Shown here: positions 10,224-19,506 of the stretch, piece by piece | How the letters are laid out: every line of letters begins with the position of its first letter | How positions within the stretch are numbered: position 1 is the first letter of the stretch | Origin: Saprospirales bacterium GYS_P2D | Lineage (GTDB): Bacteria > Bacteroidota > Bacteroidia > Chitinophagales > Saprospiraceae | Length of the DNA: 64,000 bases | Assembly (NCBI GenBank): GCA_009833045.1 | Contig: WUUP01000007.1 | Coordinates: forward strand, 204,382-268,381 | Reading direction: 5' to 3' | Notes under the pieces: model-generated | Told to the model about the DNA's origin: nothing | The model's database searches: none | Seen by the model: only the letters and a program-made list of their open reading frames with translations | Made by a program: the position numbers and the translations under genes

Positions 10224-10901
10224 TTACATAGCAGCCTTGCCAGCCGTCAAGTTGATCGCCAGACCGATCTCATCATTGATGAATTTGTCTCCGAGATTGT
10301 CAAATACTGACTTGGAGCCATAGTTTACGCCCCAGTCAGTTCTGTTGATAGTGAACTGTGGAGTTGTCACTACTACTCTATTGCCATTGACATCGATATT
10401 CGCTTTGAATCCTACTTCCTTCGTTTGATCCTTGAGGGTAAGATTACCGTATACCATACTATTAGCTGCCTCGTCACCAGAAAGCGCTGTGATCTTAGTG
10501 ATTTCAAATTTTCCTGTCGGATACTTCGCCACGTCAAAGAAGTGATCTTCTTTACCTTCAGAATATCCTTTCAGGTGATTTTCGAGACCTACTTTCATAT
10601 CACCTTCAAGATCTGTGTCTGTGATCGTATTCATATCTATGACGAATGATCCGCCAGTCACCTTGCCATCTGCTATGGCTACTGATCCTTCAGATAAGTT
10701 AATCGTCCCTACATGAGTTCCTGTCGGCTTAGATCCTTCCCAGTTGATGACACTGTTATCCGTATCGACAGCTACCGTAGTACCAGTCGTCTCTGCTACT
10801 TCAGCAGCTTCGCTGACTTCTGCTGCTTCTCCTGTAGACTGCTTACACGCAAATAGGCTCATAAAGAGCGCTGCTGCTAAGATGAAAATTGACTTTTGCA
10901 T
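10224..10901 (-). CDS. YceI-family lipoprotein
   Basis: This 225-residue protein has a lipoprotein signal peptide ending in LFAC and an acidic Ala/Glu/Thr linker. A YceI domain follows from about residue 45 (VDTDNSVINWEGSKPTGTH, FDVAKYP, NRTDWGVNYGS). YceI proteins fold as lipocalin-like barrels that bind isoprenoid or amphiphilic molecules in the periplasm. It is monocistronic with its own terminator. Family assignment is confident; the ligand is unknown. Confidence 0.92.
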   Translation of the reverse strand: MQKSIFILAAALFMSLFACKQSTGEAAEVSEAAEVAETTGTTVAVDTDNSVINWEGSKPTGTHVGTINLSEGSVAIADGKVTGGSFVIDMNTITDTDLEGDMKVGLENHLKGYSEGKEDHFFDVAKYPTGKFEITKITALSGDEAANSMVYGNLTLKDQTKEVGFKANIDVNGNRVVVTTPQFTINRTDWGVNYGSKSVFDNLGDKFINDEIGLAINLTAGKAAM

Positions 10902-10969
10902 TTTGATTTTAAGATTTTGATTAAACTAAAGACTATAAACTATAAAATTGAAAGTTTGTTGTTTGAACA

Positions 10970-12178
10970 CTATTTTTTAAGCGTCAGCAAAGTTATCTCT
11001 GGGTACATACCCACACGTCCGGGAAAACCCAAAATTCCAAATCCCCGATTGACGTAAAGTCGGCGTCCATTTTCTTCATACAGTCCCATCCACTGTCGGT
11101 ATCTATACTGTATCGGGCTCCATCGCCACCAGCGAGTATTGATCCCAAACTGCATACCATGTGTGTGCCCACTCAGAGTCAGATGAATACGTGATGTAGC
11201 CTTCTTGACATGCACATCCCAGTGAGAGGGATCATGAGACATCAGTATCTTAAATCCTCCCTCATCCACTCCGTAAAGCGTTTTGTCGAGATCTCCCCTT
11301 TTCGGGAAATATCTACCCGATCCCCAGTTTTCTACACCCAGCAAATAGAGCTGGCCATTATCCTTTGACAGCGTAGTAGCTTCATTCAGCAATAGCTGAA
11401 ATCCCATCTGATCATACTTCTGCTGAAATCTACTCCAATAAGCCGATTGTCTCGAGACATCTCTGGGTACTCCGTAGTAGTCATGGTTGCCCAGTACAGC
11501 ATACTTCCCCATAGGAGCACTCAGCCCAGCAAATAGGTGCATATATGGGGCTATCTCTTCTTGATCACTATTGACCAGATCACCCGTGAATAATATCAAG
11601 TCAGGCCGTAGGGCATTGATCTTATCTATACCCTTAGCCACTTGATCTACGTCATCCCAAGTGCCCGCATGCACGTCAGAAATCTGTACGATCCGTAGTC
11701 CGTCAAACTCCTCCGGCAGCTCTGCATATCGTAGCTCTATGGGCTCCACTGTATATCGATACTTGCCTCGGATCACACCATACATCATGTATATCAGCAG
11801 CACCACTCCTATGATCAAAATACTCACTGTGATCCCATATTGCGCTCCGACGCTCAGCGGATGATCTAATAGGAATAGTAACCCAGCTATCCCTCGATAG
11901 ATTAAGAATAAAAGGAATAAGAAGAGCTTAGTCACTATCACAGAAAAAGAAAAACCACTCAAAAAATTAGTCCAAGGAGATCGGGGATAGACTCGCTGCT
12001 GGGTGCTCATCAGTCCAAGATAGGCTGCTATATATCCTCCCATAGCAATCAGACCATATACCACATAGATCACCATATCACCTGGGTCGCCATAGATCGT
12101 TCCTGACTTCAGTATGAATATATCTAAGAGGAGTAATAATAGAAGTGGAATAAATAAACCGAATAACTGTCTGAGCAT
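10970..12178 (-). CDS. Membrane-anchored metallophosphoesterase
   Basis: This 402-residue protein has several hydrophobic helices in the first about 145 residues, followed by a calcineurin-like phosphoesterase domain. All signature blocks are visible: QISDVHAG, FTGDLVNS, LGNHDYYG and GHTHGMQFG. Relatives act on phosphoesters such as lipid A or UDP-diacylglucosamine-type substrates, or are uncharacterised (YkuE-like), so the substrate cannot be named. The gene is transcribed alone and diverges from the DUF2461 gene. Confidence 0.9.
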   Translation of the reverse strand: MLRQLFGLFIPLLLLLLLDIFILKSGTIYGDPGDMVIYVVYGLIAMGGYIAAYLGLMSTQQRVYPRSPWTNFLSGFSFSVIVTKLFLFLLFLIYRGIAGLLFLLDHPLSVGAQYGITVSILIIGVVLLIYMMYGVIRGKYRYTVEPIELRYAELPEEFDGLRIVQISDVHAGTWDDVDQVAKGIDKINALRPDLILFTGDLVNSDQEEIAPYMHLFAGLSAPMGKYAVLGNHDYYGVPRDVSRQSAYWSRFQQKYDQMGFQLLLNEATTLSKDNGQLYLLGVENWGSGRYFPKRGDLDKTLYGVDEGGFKILMSHDPSHWDVHVKKATSRIHLTLSGHTHGMQFGINTRWWRWSPIQYRYRQWMGLYEENGRRLYVNRGFGILGFPGRVGMYPEITLLTLKK

Positions 12179-12259
12179 TAGTCTACGTAATATGTGCTCT
12201 GTATAAGTACGCTAAGCATATTTATGTTTACTTTTTCACGCAAATTTTAACTCAAGCTC

Positions 12260-12931
12260 ATGTCTACGATATCTAAATCCTCGCTTTTATTTTTAAAAGA
12301 CTTAGCTGCTAATAATAATCGTCCTTGGTTTGCAGAGCAAAAGGATAGATATGAGGAGGTAAAAAAAGAATCCAAAGCATTCTTATCAGAGCTTGAAGCG
12401 GAGATGAGCAAAGTCGATAAGATAGAAAAGACCAAACTATTCAGGATATACAGGGACGTGAGGTTTAGCAAAGATAAGACACCATACAATGCTCATATCT
12501 CCATGTCAATGAGTCGAGAAAAGCCCTATCTGAGAGGTGGCTACTATCTACGTATCAAGCCAGGAGAGACAATATTAGCTGTTGGATTTTGGAATCCCAA
12601 CTCATCAGACCTCAAACTCATTCGTGGTAATATCGATCTGGATCCTCAGTCATTCAGAGAGGCCATCAGTGCCCCGTCTATACTGGAGCACTATGGTCAT
12701 ATGCAGGGAGATACTGTCAAATCTGCTCCCAAAGGATACAGCAAAGAGCATCCAGCGATAGACCTTCTGCGGCACAAGCAGTTTCTTTTTTCTAAAGAGT
12801 ATAGCGATGCAGCTGTCACACAAAATAACTTCCTCCCAAAGGTGGTCGCTGACTATCAGGCAGTACGTCCATTTTTTGATTATATGAGCGATATCCTATC
12901 TCACAATCTAAATGGCGAACCTTTGTATTAA
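12260..12931 (+). CDS. DUF2461 (TIGR02453) family protein
   Basis: This 223-residue protein carries the family hallmarks: LKDLAANNNRPWFAEQKDRY near the N-terminus, then FRIYRDVRFSKDKTPYNAHI and GGYYLRIKPGET. The function of the family is unknown. The gene stands alone between the divergent phosphoesterase and the ECF sigma gene. Confidence 0.92.
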   Translation: MSTISKSSLLFLKDLAANNNRPWFAEQKDRYEEVKKESKAFLSELEAEMSKVDKIEKTKLFRIYRDVRFSKDKTPYNAHISMSMSREKPYLRGGYYLRIKPGETILAVGFWNPNSSDLKLIRGNIDLDPQSFREAISAPSILEHYGHMQGDTVKSAPKGYSKEHPAIDLLRHKQFLFSKEYSDAAVTQNNFLPKVVADYQAVRPFFDYMSDILSHNLNGEPLY

Positions 12932-13018
12932 TAAAGTGTACCCCTTAGCGTTATCTTAATGACATAAAAGTTTTATAATTTTAAGCGCATCGCTGTCATC
13001 AAATAATATATCCAACCT

Positions 13019-13558
13019 ATGTCGATAGATGCTACTGAAGTAATCCCAGCCATCAGGCGCAAAGAAAAAGATGCCCTCGGCTCTCTGTATGACGAATACT
13101 CTGATATCGTATATACCATTCTCCTTCACTCACTGAAAAATGAAAATTTAGCTAAGGAGGGACTTTTGAAAACCTTTCAAAAAGCATGGTCTACAGCACT
13201 GCAATACGATCTGAAGACTGATGATCTATTCACCTGGCTGATGACACATACGAGGGCTACAGCCAAAGAAATATATCTCCAGCACGATGGCACGATACCT
13301 CAAGATACATCGCATGATCTGACTCGGGTCAAACTGCCATCGTCTACGATAGATAGTAATTTTCAAGAAGCGCTGGACAGTGTCCTTATCTCAGGTGAGA
13401 GTGTCGATGATACAGCTAAGCGATTTAATCTACCTCTAGGTACTCTAAAGACTCGCATCCGCTTTGGCGTGAATAATCTCAGAAAAAACCTGAATCCTGA
13501 ATCCGGGAGCTTCTCTGGGATCAGTGCTATCGCATTACTGATAATCTGCCTATCATGA
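13019..13558 (+). CDS. ECF RNA polymerase sigma factor
   Basis: This 179-residue sigma-70-family protein has a region 2 (ALGSLYDEYSDIVYTILL...LLKTFQKAW) and a region 4 (SVDDTAKRFNLPLGTLKTRI). Region 2.2 is weaker than usual: the common acidic-Asp-Val-Gln-Glu motif is replaced by EGLLKTF. The protein ends in a hydrophobic tail (ISAIALLIICLS). The stop overlaps the start of the next gene (ATGA), so the two are translationally coupled. That next gene is an anti-sigma factor, which supports the assignment. Confidence 0.87.
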   Translation: MSIDATEVIPAIRRKEKDALGSLYDEYSDIVYTILLHSLKNENLAKEGLLKTFQKAWSTALQYDLKTDDLFTWLMTHTRATAKEIYLQHDGTIPQDTSHDLTRVKLPSSTIDSNFQEALDSVLISGESVDDTAKRFNLPLGTLKTRIRFGVNNLRKNLNPESGSFSGISAIALLIICLS

Positions 13559-14370
13559 ATCTACAGGAAATAAGAGTCTCTGGACTACTCGAGCTCTATG
13601 TCATGGGTGCTCTGGACAAGGCCGATGAAAAGATAGTGAAAGAGTCAATAGCTGAGCATCCTCAGCTCGCACAGGATCTGGCATTTATATCTGAGAGCCT
13701 ACAGGCTTATACTCGACTGAGTACTATCGCCGTACCCCCGCAGGCCAAATCTCAGCTACTCGACACTCTCGAGGAGGTACAAATAGCTCCAGCTACTAAG
13801 CGAACACCACGGCCGTCTGCCCCATCTAAAAAAGCTAAATCAAATGCTCCTATCAATATCCCAATATGGCCGATCATATCAGGTCTATTACTACTGGGCT
13901 TGATAGGACTATGGTACTTGATGAGTCAGCGATCAAATGCGGGAATAGCAGAGCAACAATCAATCATCAGCGAAAAAGATGAGCGAATCACCGCTCTGGA
14001 AAAAGAGTTAGCGTCCAAAGAAGCGCCAATAGCTATGTTGAATCGTCTTACTGGCGAAGACAACAGAATCATGAAACTGCGCCCAAACCGGGCCTTTTCA
14101 GAGATGGAAGTCTATCTACACAGCAATATCAAAGCTGATGAGTACTTCCTGCATATACATCATCTGAAAGCACTCGAGGAGGGACAGTATTATGCTATCT
14201 GGATAGATAATGGAGATCGGACATTTTCATTCGCCGAAAGGCTCAATCCCGATCAAGTAGAAACATTCAAACAGATCACTATATCAGATAGCGATCGCTA
14301 CCTCGTGACAATAGAAGAAGATACGATATCAAAACCGACACTGAGAAATGTAATCGGATATATAGAGTAG
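13555..14370 (+). CDS. Anti-sigma factor, RskA-like
   Basis: This 271-residue protein has an N-terminal anti-sigma segment (LLELYVMGALDKADEKIVKE...), a Pro/Lys/Ala linker, one transmembrane helix at about residues 102-121 (IWPIISGLLLLGLIGLWYLM), a short coiled-coil-like stretch and an RskA_C-type extracytoplasmic domain. No zinc-binding HxxxCxxC motif is seen. It overlaps the sigma gene by four bases and is expected to hold that sigma factor at the membrane until a signal is received. Confidence 0.87.
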   Translation: MNLQEIRVSGLLELYVMGALDKADEKIVKESIAEHPQLAQDLAFISESLQAYTRLSTIAVPPQAKSQLLDTLEEVQIAPATKRTPRPSAPSKKAKSNAPINIPIWPIISGLLLLGLIGLWYLMSQRSNAGIAEQQSIISEKDERITALEKELASKEAPIAMLNRLTGEDNRIMKLRPNRAFSEMEVYLHSNIKADEYFLHIHHLKALEEGQYYAIWIDNGDRTFSFAERLNPDQVETFKQITISDSDRYLVTIEEDTISKPTLRNVIGYIE

Positions 14371-14406
14371 TGAGCCCCGTCACGCATAAAGACGAGACTC
14401 ACCTAC
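14367..14406. terminator. Hairpin between convergent anti-sigma and eda genes
   Basis: An imperfect stem pairs 14367-14381 with 14391-14406 around a 9-nt loop. It begins at the stop codon of the anti-sigma gene and lies between convergent genes, so it could serve both. There is no strong T-run on the plus strand. Confidence 0.5.
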
Positions 14407-14432
14407 TACTGCTAAATAACTAATTAACGTAT

Positions 14433-15101
14433 TTATCCTTGGAGGTCCTTGATGATGCCAAGAGCTTCTTTGCATTTACTGGTGATAGCCGCATAGTCTC
14501 CACTTTTGAGGAGATCTTTGCTGATGAGCTTAGAGCCCATGCCTACACAGGTCACCCCTGCGCCAAACCATCCACTGAGATTATCTTCAGTCGGAGCTAC
14601 ACCTCCCGTAGGCATGATATTAGTCCATGGCTGTGGGCCTTTGATAGCTTTCACCATACCTGGACCATACACATCACCTGGAAATAACTTGACTACTTCG
14701 CAGCCGAGCTCCTCGGCTCGACCGATCTCAGTGAGCGATCCACAGCCTGGAGACCACATGACTTTTCGCCGATTGCAAGCTATAGCGATGTCCTCTCTGA
14801 GCGATGGCGTCACTATAAAATTAGCACCAAGCGCCATATACAGTGAGGCGCTCGCAGCATCTGTCACAGAGCCTACTCCCAGTATCATCTCTGGCAGCTC
14901 CGCCGCACAGTAAAGTGATAGTTCTCTGAATATCTCATGAGCAAAATCACCTCTACTCGTAAACTCTAATAATCGAGCACCGCCATCATAGCAGGCTTTC
15001 GTCACGGCTTTTGCCACCTCGATATCATCGTGATAAAACAATGGGACCATGCCCGTGTCTTTCATCGTCTGAAAGACTTCTATTCTTGTAAATCTTGCCA
15101 T
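14433..15101 (-). CDS. eda: KDPG aldolase
   Basis: This 222-residue class I aldolase (2-keto-3-deoxy-6-phosphogluconate to pyruvate plus glyceraldehyde 3-phosphate) shows the family motifs LGVGSV, FIVTPSL, GCGSLTEIG, VVKLFPGDVYGPGMVKAIKG and MPTGGV. The Schiff-base Lys is in VVKLFPGD. It is the last gene of the alginate operon and starts 5 nt after the KDG kinase stop. Together with that kinase it completes DEH catabolism to central metabolism. Confidence 0.93.
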   Translation of the reverse strand: MARFTRIEVFQTMKDTGMVPLFYHDDIEVAKAVTKACYDGGARLLEFTSRGDFAHEIFRELSLYCAAELPEMILGVGSVTDAASASLYMALGANFIVTPSLREDIAIACNRRKVMWSPGCGSLTEIGRAEELGCEVVKLFPGDVYGPGMVKAIKGPQPWTNIMPTGGVAPTEDNLSGWFGAGVTCVGMGSKLISKDLLKSGDYAAITSKCKEALGIIKDLQG

Positions 15102-15106
15102 ATCTT

Positions 15107-16144
15107 CTATCTTGCTACTCTACCAGATGCGTCACCAGACATTAGTTTCTCGACCTCTTCTTTAGTAGCGAGATTAGCATCTCCATAGATGGTGTGCTTC
15201 AGACATGATGCCGCTACGGCGAAGTTGAGTGCTTTTTGATCATCATCTGGATAGTTCATCAATCCACAGATGAGACCTCCCATGAAGCTATCTCCTCCTC
15301 CTACTCGATCTACGATATGAGTGATCTGATAGGTCGGCGCTTCATACAGCTTCTTGCCATCCCAGAGCACCCCTGACCAAGTATTGTGAGAGGCACTGAT
15401 ACTCCCTCTGAGCGTGGTGATGGCCTTTTTACATCTTGGAAACATTTCCATCAACTGCTGCAATACAGATAGATAGGCCTCACCCTCTACTGAGCCTCCA
15501 TGAGTGACATCTACGCCCTCAGGATGTAGTCCAAAGTGCTTTTCTGCGTCTTCTTCGTTACCCAAGATGATATCACATCCAGCTACGAGCTCTGGCATTA
15601 CTTCACCTGGCTCTTTGCCATATTTCCACAGTTTCTTACGGTAATTGAGATCGGTAGATACAGTGACCCCCATTTTATTAGCCATCTGGATCGCCTCGAG
15701 ACATGCATCCGCTGCTCCCTGAGAGATCGCAGGTGTGATACCCGTCCAGTGAAACCATCCAGCATCCTTAAATACTTCTGCCCAGTCGATCATACCTGCC
15801 TCTATAGACGCCATCGCAGAGTGAGCCCGATCATATACGACCTTTGAGCCCCGACTCACAGCACCTATCTCCAGGAAATAGATACCCAGTCGCTCTCCTC
15901 CTCTTACTATATGTTCTGTACCTACATTGCGCTTACGCAGTTCCATCAGAGCGCATTCTCCTATATCATTTTGAGGAAGGCGTGTCACAAAGTCCACCGG
16001 TATACCATAGTTAGCCAGTGATACAGCTACATTGCTCTCTCCTCCTCCATAGATCACATCAAAAGATGATGCCTGTGAAAAACGCTTCCATCCTGGAGGC
16101 GTCAGTCGTAGCATGATCTCACCGAAGGTTACTACTTTTTTCAT
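15107..16144 (-). CDS. kdgK: 2-keto-3-deoxygluconate kinase (PfkB family)
   Basis: This 345-residue ribokinase-family sugar kinase has an N-terminal FGEIMLRLTPPG, YGGGESNVAVSLANYG substrate motifs and a C-terminal GGGDSFMGGLICGL motif with the catalytic Asp. It should phosphorylate KDG to KDPG. Its place directly before the KDPG aldolase gene and after the two SDR genes supports KDG rather than fructose as substrate. Confidence 0.92.
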   Translation of the reverse strand: MKKVVTFGEIMLRLTPPGWKRFSQASSFDVIYGGGESNVAVSLANYGIPVDFVTRLPQNDIGECALMELRKRNVGTEHIVRGGERLGIYFLEIGAVSRGSKVVYDRAHSAMASIEAGMIDWAEVFKDAGWFHWTGITPAISQGAADACLEAIQMANKMGVTVSTDLNYRKKLWKYGKEPGEVMPELVAGCDIILGNEEDAEKHFGLHPEGVDVTHGGSVEGEAYLSVLQQLMEMFPRCKKAITTLRGSISASHNTWSGVLWDGKKLYEAPTYQITHIVDRVGGGDSFMGGLICGLMNYPDDDQKALNFAVAASCLKHTIYGDANLATKEEVEKLMSGDASGRVAR

Positions 16145-16167
16145 GATTTCTTATTCTACTATTTTGA

Positions 16168-16923
16168 TTATGAGAATGCCAATCCTCCATTGATGTCAAA
16201 ATTGACACCTGTCACGAAAGTGCTTTTGTCAGAGGCCAAATAAACTACGAGATCTGCTACCTCTTCTGCTTTCCCCTCTCTTCTGACCGGTGTTTTACCA
16301 GCTACCATAGATCGGACTTCATCCTTAGTAAAGTCATCGTGAAACTTGGTAGCGATCAGTCCCGGACAGATCGCATTGACTCGGATCCCTTTAGGTCCTA
16401 ATTCTTTAGCCATAGCTCTGGTGAATGTGGTCACAGCCCCTTTAGATGAAGCATAAAGTGACGAGCCTCCGCCACCACCATCTCTCGCTGCGAGTGATGA
16501 TAGATTGATGATAGATGAGCCCTCTCCCATCATCGGCTCAAATGCCTGCATGACGAATACCGTCGACTTAAAGTTGACATCCATGACTAAGTCATAAAAG
16601 TCCTCTGTCAGCTCTCCCAATGTCTTGCGAGCAAAAAGCCCTCCTGCGTTATTCACCAAAATATCTATGGTATCACCGTAGGCCTCTATAGTCTTCGCCT
16701 TGAGCTCATTGATCTCTTGGAGATTAGATAAATCTGCTTTGACAGCGATAGCTTCTCCACCTATAGCTTTGATCTCAGCTACGGTCTGATTAGCGGCATC
16801 CTCTGAGCTATAATAGTTCACGACCACCTTAGCGCCTTCTTTGGCGAGCTGCATGGAGATTGCCTTGCCGATGTCTCTGGCGCCACCTGTGACTACTGCT
16901 ATCTTTCCTTCGAATTGGCTCAT
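16168..16923 (-). CDS. SDR-family oxidoreductase, DEH-reductase candidate
   Basis: This 251-residue classical short-chain dehydrogenase has the nucleotide motif TGGARDIG, NNAGG, catalytic Ser in NLSSLAARDGG and YASSKGA. In alginate loci an SDR reduces 4-deoxy-L-erythro-5-hexoseulose uronate (DEH) to 2-keto-3-deoxygluconate. Two SDR genes lie side by side here, so which one is the DEH reductase cannot be told from sequence alone. The gene lies 23 nt upstream of kdgK. Confidence 0.85.
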   Translation of the reverse strand: MSQFEGKIAVVTGGARDIGKAISMQLAKEGAKVVVNYYSSEDAANQTVAEIKAIGGEAIAVKADLSNLQEINELKAKTIEAYGDTIDILVNNAGGLFARKTLGELTEDFYDLVMDVNFKSTVFVMQAFEPMMGEGSSIINLSSLAARDGGGGGSSLYASSKGAVTTFTRAMAKELGPKGIRVNAICPGLIATKFHDDFTKDEVRSMVAGKTPVRREGKAEEVADLVVYLASDKSTFVTGVNFDINGGLAFS

Positions 16924-16965
16924 TTTCTATTTTTTTCAGTTAGTTCAGTAATTAGTAGTTCCGTA

Positions 16966-17730
16966 TTAAATGCCCAGTGCCTGACCACCTCCGATCTGGA
17001 TAGTCTCAGCTGTCAAGAAGGAAGCATCCGTACTGACCAAGAATGATACGACGCCTGCCACATCTTCTGGCTGACCCAGTCTTTTGAGCATGATGTTATT
17101 AGCCCATGATTTGAATACCTCTGGCTTAGTTGATTTGATCTGCTTATGAAAATCTGTATCAATCGTCCCTGGAGAGACCGCATTGACTCGGATGCCATAC
17201 TCTGCGAGATCCTTAGCCAGTGCTCTGGTGATCGTATGTACCGCAGCCTTGGATGTGCCGTAGATACCTGCACCTGGCCCTCCAGCATTCCAGCCAGCAT
17301 TTGAGGTATAGTTTATGATAGTCGGGTTTTCTCCTTTCTTCAGATATGGGATCGCCGCTCTCGATGCGAAGAATACTGAATCCAAATTGAGCGCCATGAC
17401 AAAGCGATAAAACTCAGTAGTCATCTCCTCAAATCTCGATCTACCACCCAGACCTCCAGCATTATTGATGAGGGCATCGATTTTTCCGTATTTCTCACCT
17501 ATTTTTTTGATATTCTCTGTCACGGCTTCCTCCTGAGTGACATCAAATCCATAATACTCTGCGTCGATACCTTCTGCCTTTAATTCATCTACTCTTTTGG
17601 CACCCTCTTCATGATTGATTCCGTTGATACACACTGTGTATCCATCTTGGCCCAGTCTTTTAGCCACTGCCAATCCTATACCTCCAGTAGCTCCTGTCAC
17701 GATTGCTACTTTCCCTTTATTCGTACTCAT
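16966..17730 (-). CDS. SDR-family oxidoreductase (second DEH-reductase candidate)
   Basis: This 254-residue classical SDR has TGATGGIG, NNAGGLGG, NYTSNAGW and the YGTSKAA active-site motif. It is clearly different in sequence from the neighbouring SDR, so it is not a recent tandem copy. It resembles 3-oxoacyl-ACP reductase-like SDRs often found in uronate loci. A role in reducing DEH or an isomer is inferred from the operon. Confidence 0.85.
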   Translation of the reverse strand: MSTNKGKVAIVTGATGGIGLAVAKRLGQDGYTVCINGINHEEGAKRVDELKAEGIDAEYYGFDVTQEEAVTENIKKIGEKYGKIDALINNAGGLGGRSRFEEMTTEFYRFVMALNLDSVFFASRAAIPYLKKGENPTIINYTSNAGWNAGGPGAGIYGTSKAAVHTITRALAKDLAEYGIRVNAVSPGTIDTDFHKQIKSTKPEVFKSWANNIMLKRLGQPEDVAGVVSFLVSTDASFLTAETIQIGGGQALGI

Positions 17731-17815
17731 ATTATCTTAGTTGTTTTACTCGATTTTGGAGACCTTTTGATCTCCTTAGATTTGTTTTTATTTTGATTTA
17801 GAATGTTCTCTTAAC

Positions 17816-19117
17816 TTATTTAGGCTTGAGTGCTTCTATCCTCGGACAGAGCAGCCATACTGCAGTCAAAGCAATGAACGCCAAAGCACCTCCGATTAAA
17901 AATGCTGGTAGATAGTTTCCTCCTTTGGTGATGAATGGTACTAAGAAAGTCAAGCCTGCTCCTGCCAGTTTAGCCGCAGTACCTGCGAATCCTGATAGTG
18001 TACCTACCACCTTGCCACTGAATAAGTCACTCGGTATGGTCTGCACATTCCCTATGGCAGTCTGAAAGCCAAATAGCAAAACTGCCATGATCAAAACCGC
18101 ATTCATAGCAGTACCTGGAGCTCGGAGCAATACAAAGCAAGGGATCATGATCACACAGCCTAAGGTGATGACCACCTTTCTGGTTTTATCGATGGACCAA
18201 CCTGCTCCGAGCCTATTTTGCGCTAATAATCCCCCAAACCATGCACCAATCATGGCACCTACATATGGTAGCCAAGCTGTGAAGGCAATCTCCTTAACAT
18301 TCATACCATATACATCGCCGAGATAGATCGGTATCCATGATATGAATAGCCACCAGATCGGATCGAGAGCAGCAGAGGCAATGATGACGCCCCAAGTCTC
18401 TTTATGTGATAGGAGTTTACCAGTATTCGGATTATATCCTTCATCATAGGTGCCATCATCATTGAGGTCTTGATTCTCCTGTCCGCTGAGGATATAGTTT
18501 CGTTCACTCTCTGAGAGCCATGGGTGATTCTTAGGATCAGATTTGACCAAATAAAACCATGGAATCAACCATAGAAATCCTAATACACTCACCGTAATGA
18601 ATATAGACTGCCAGCCTAAGTAAGCGGATAATACACCGATGATAGGATAGGCTACTATGCCTCCAATCGCCGCACCAGAATTAAAAATCCCTTGTGCGAA
18701 AGCTCGCTCTTTAGTCGGAAACCACTCAGCATTTGCTTTTGCGGCTCCTGGCCAGTTGCCCGCCTCAGCTACACCGAGTATAGCTCTGATGATCGAAAAA
18801 CTCAACATCCCCTGTGCAAAGGCATGCAAGAAGGTAGCGATCGACCAAAATCCAATCGAAAGGGCAAAGCCAATCCGAGTCCCAATCCAGTCAAAGATCT
18901 TACCAAATAGCGTCTGACCAGCTGCATATGAGAGTATGAATACTGTCATGATGGATCCATAGATCACATTAGTCTGATCCGAGTCCATATCGGGGAATAG
19001 ATCAGCTGCTATGTCCTGCCATAAGGCACCAAAAGCCTGTCGATCAATATAATTGATGACCGCTGCTAATGCTACGAGCCCTACGACCCACCATCTTAAT
19101 CCGTTGACCTTTTTCAT
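17816..19117 (-). CDS. MFS transporter, hexuronate (ExuT-like) family
   Basis: This 433-residue protein has about 12 transmembrane segments and major-facilitator signatures (NYIDRQAFG, DWIGTRIGFA, AEAGNWPGAAKANAEWFP). The last is typical of the anion:cation symporter group that includes hexuronate carriers. Its start overlaps the stop of the cupin gene (ATGA), so translation is probably coupled. It likely brings unsaturated uronate or DEH from the periplasm into the cytoplasm. Confidence 0.9.
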   Translation of the reverse strand: MKKVNGLRWWVVGLVALAAVINYIDRQAFGALWQDIAADLFPDMDSDQTNVIYGSIMTVFILSYAAGQTLFGKIFDWIGTRIGFALSIGFWSIATFLHAFAQGMLSFSIIRAILGVAEAGNWPGAAKANAEWFPTKERAFAQGIFNSGAAIGGIVAYPIIGVLSAYLGWQSIFITVSVLGFLWLIPWFYLVKSDPKNHPWLSESERNYILSGQENQDLNDDGTYDEGYNPNTGKLLSHKETWGVIIASAALDPIWWLFISWIPIYLGDVYGMNVKEIAFTAWLPYVGAMIGAWFGGLLAQNRLGAGWSIDKTRKVVITLGCVIMIPCFVLLRAPGTAMNAVLIMAVLLFGFQTAIGNVQTIPSDLFSGKVVGTLSGFAGTAAKLAGAGLTFLVPFITKGGNYLPAFLIGGALAFIALTAVWLLCPRIEALKPK

Positions 19118-19503
19118 ATTTCTTGGTCTGGCTCTGATTGGCGGAGCTCCATACCGAGAAAGTCTTCTCTCGATGGGCTGAAGACATCCACCAAGATCCC
19201 GGGCTTAGTGCATACACATCCATGCCATAGCCAAGGCAATACATAGAACGAGTCGCCCTGTCTCAGTATCCTCGTCTCACCATCTATCGTCATCTCAAAC
19301 TCTCCACTCTCCACATATGTCACCTGACTGTGATAATGTCTATGCGTCTGTCCTACTGCTCCGGTATCAAATTTTGCTTTGACCAGCATGATCTGCCCGT
19401 CATAGCCCATCACCTGTCGGGTGAGTCCCGGTGCTACCTCTTCCCATTCTTCTTCCGCTCCTATGAAAAAGCCTTTCGTTGGTTTAATATTTAAATCTTT
19501 CAT
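19114..19503 (-). CDS. kdgF: KdgF-like cupin, uronate linearization
   Basis: This 129-residue single cupin has likely metal ligands in QTHRHYHSQ and WLWHG. KdgF proteins catalyse ring opening of 4,5-unsaturated uronates to the linear ketouronate DEH. The gene lies 3 nt after the PL17 lyase gene and overlaps the transporter gene, which is the expected context. Confidence is moderate for the exact reaction and high for the cupin fold. Confidence 0.82.
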   Translation of the reverse strand: MKDLNIKPTKGFFIGAEEEWEEVAPGLTRQVMGYDGQIMLVKAKFDTGAVGQTHRHYHSQVTYVESGEFEMTIDGETRILRQGDSFYVLPWLWHGCVCTKPGILVDVFSPSREDFLGMELRQSEPDQEI

Positions 19504-19506
19504 TAG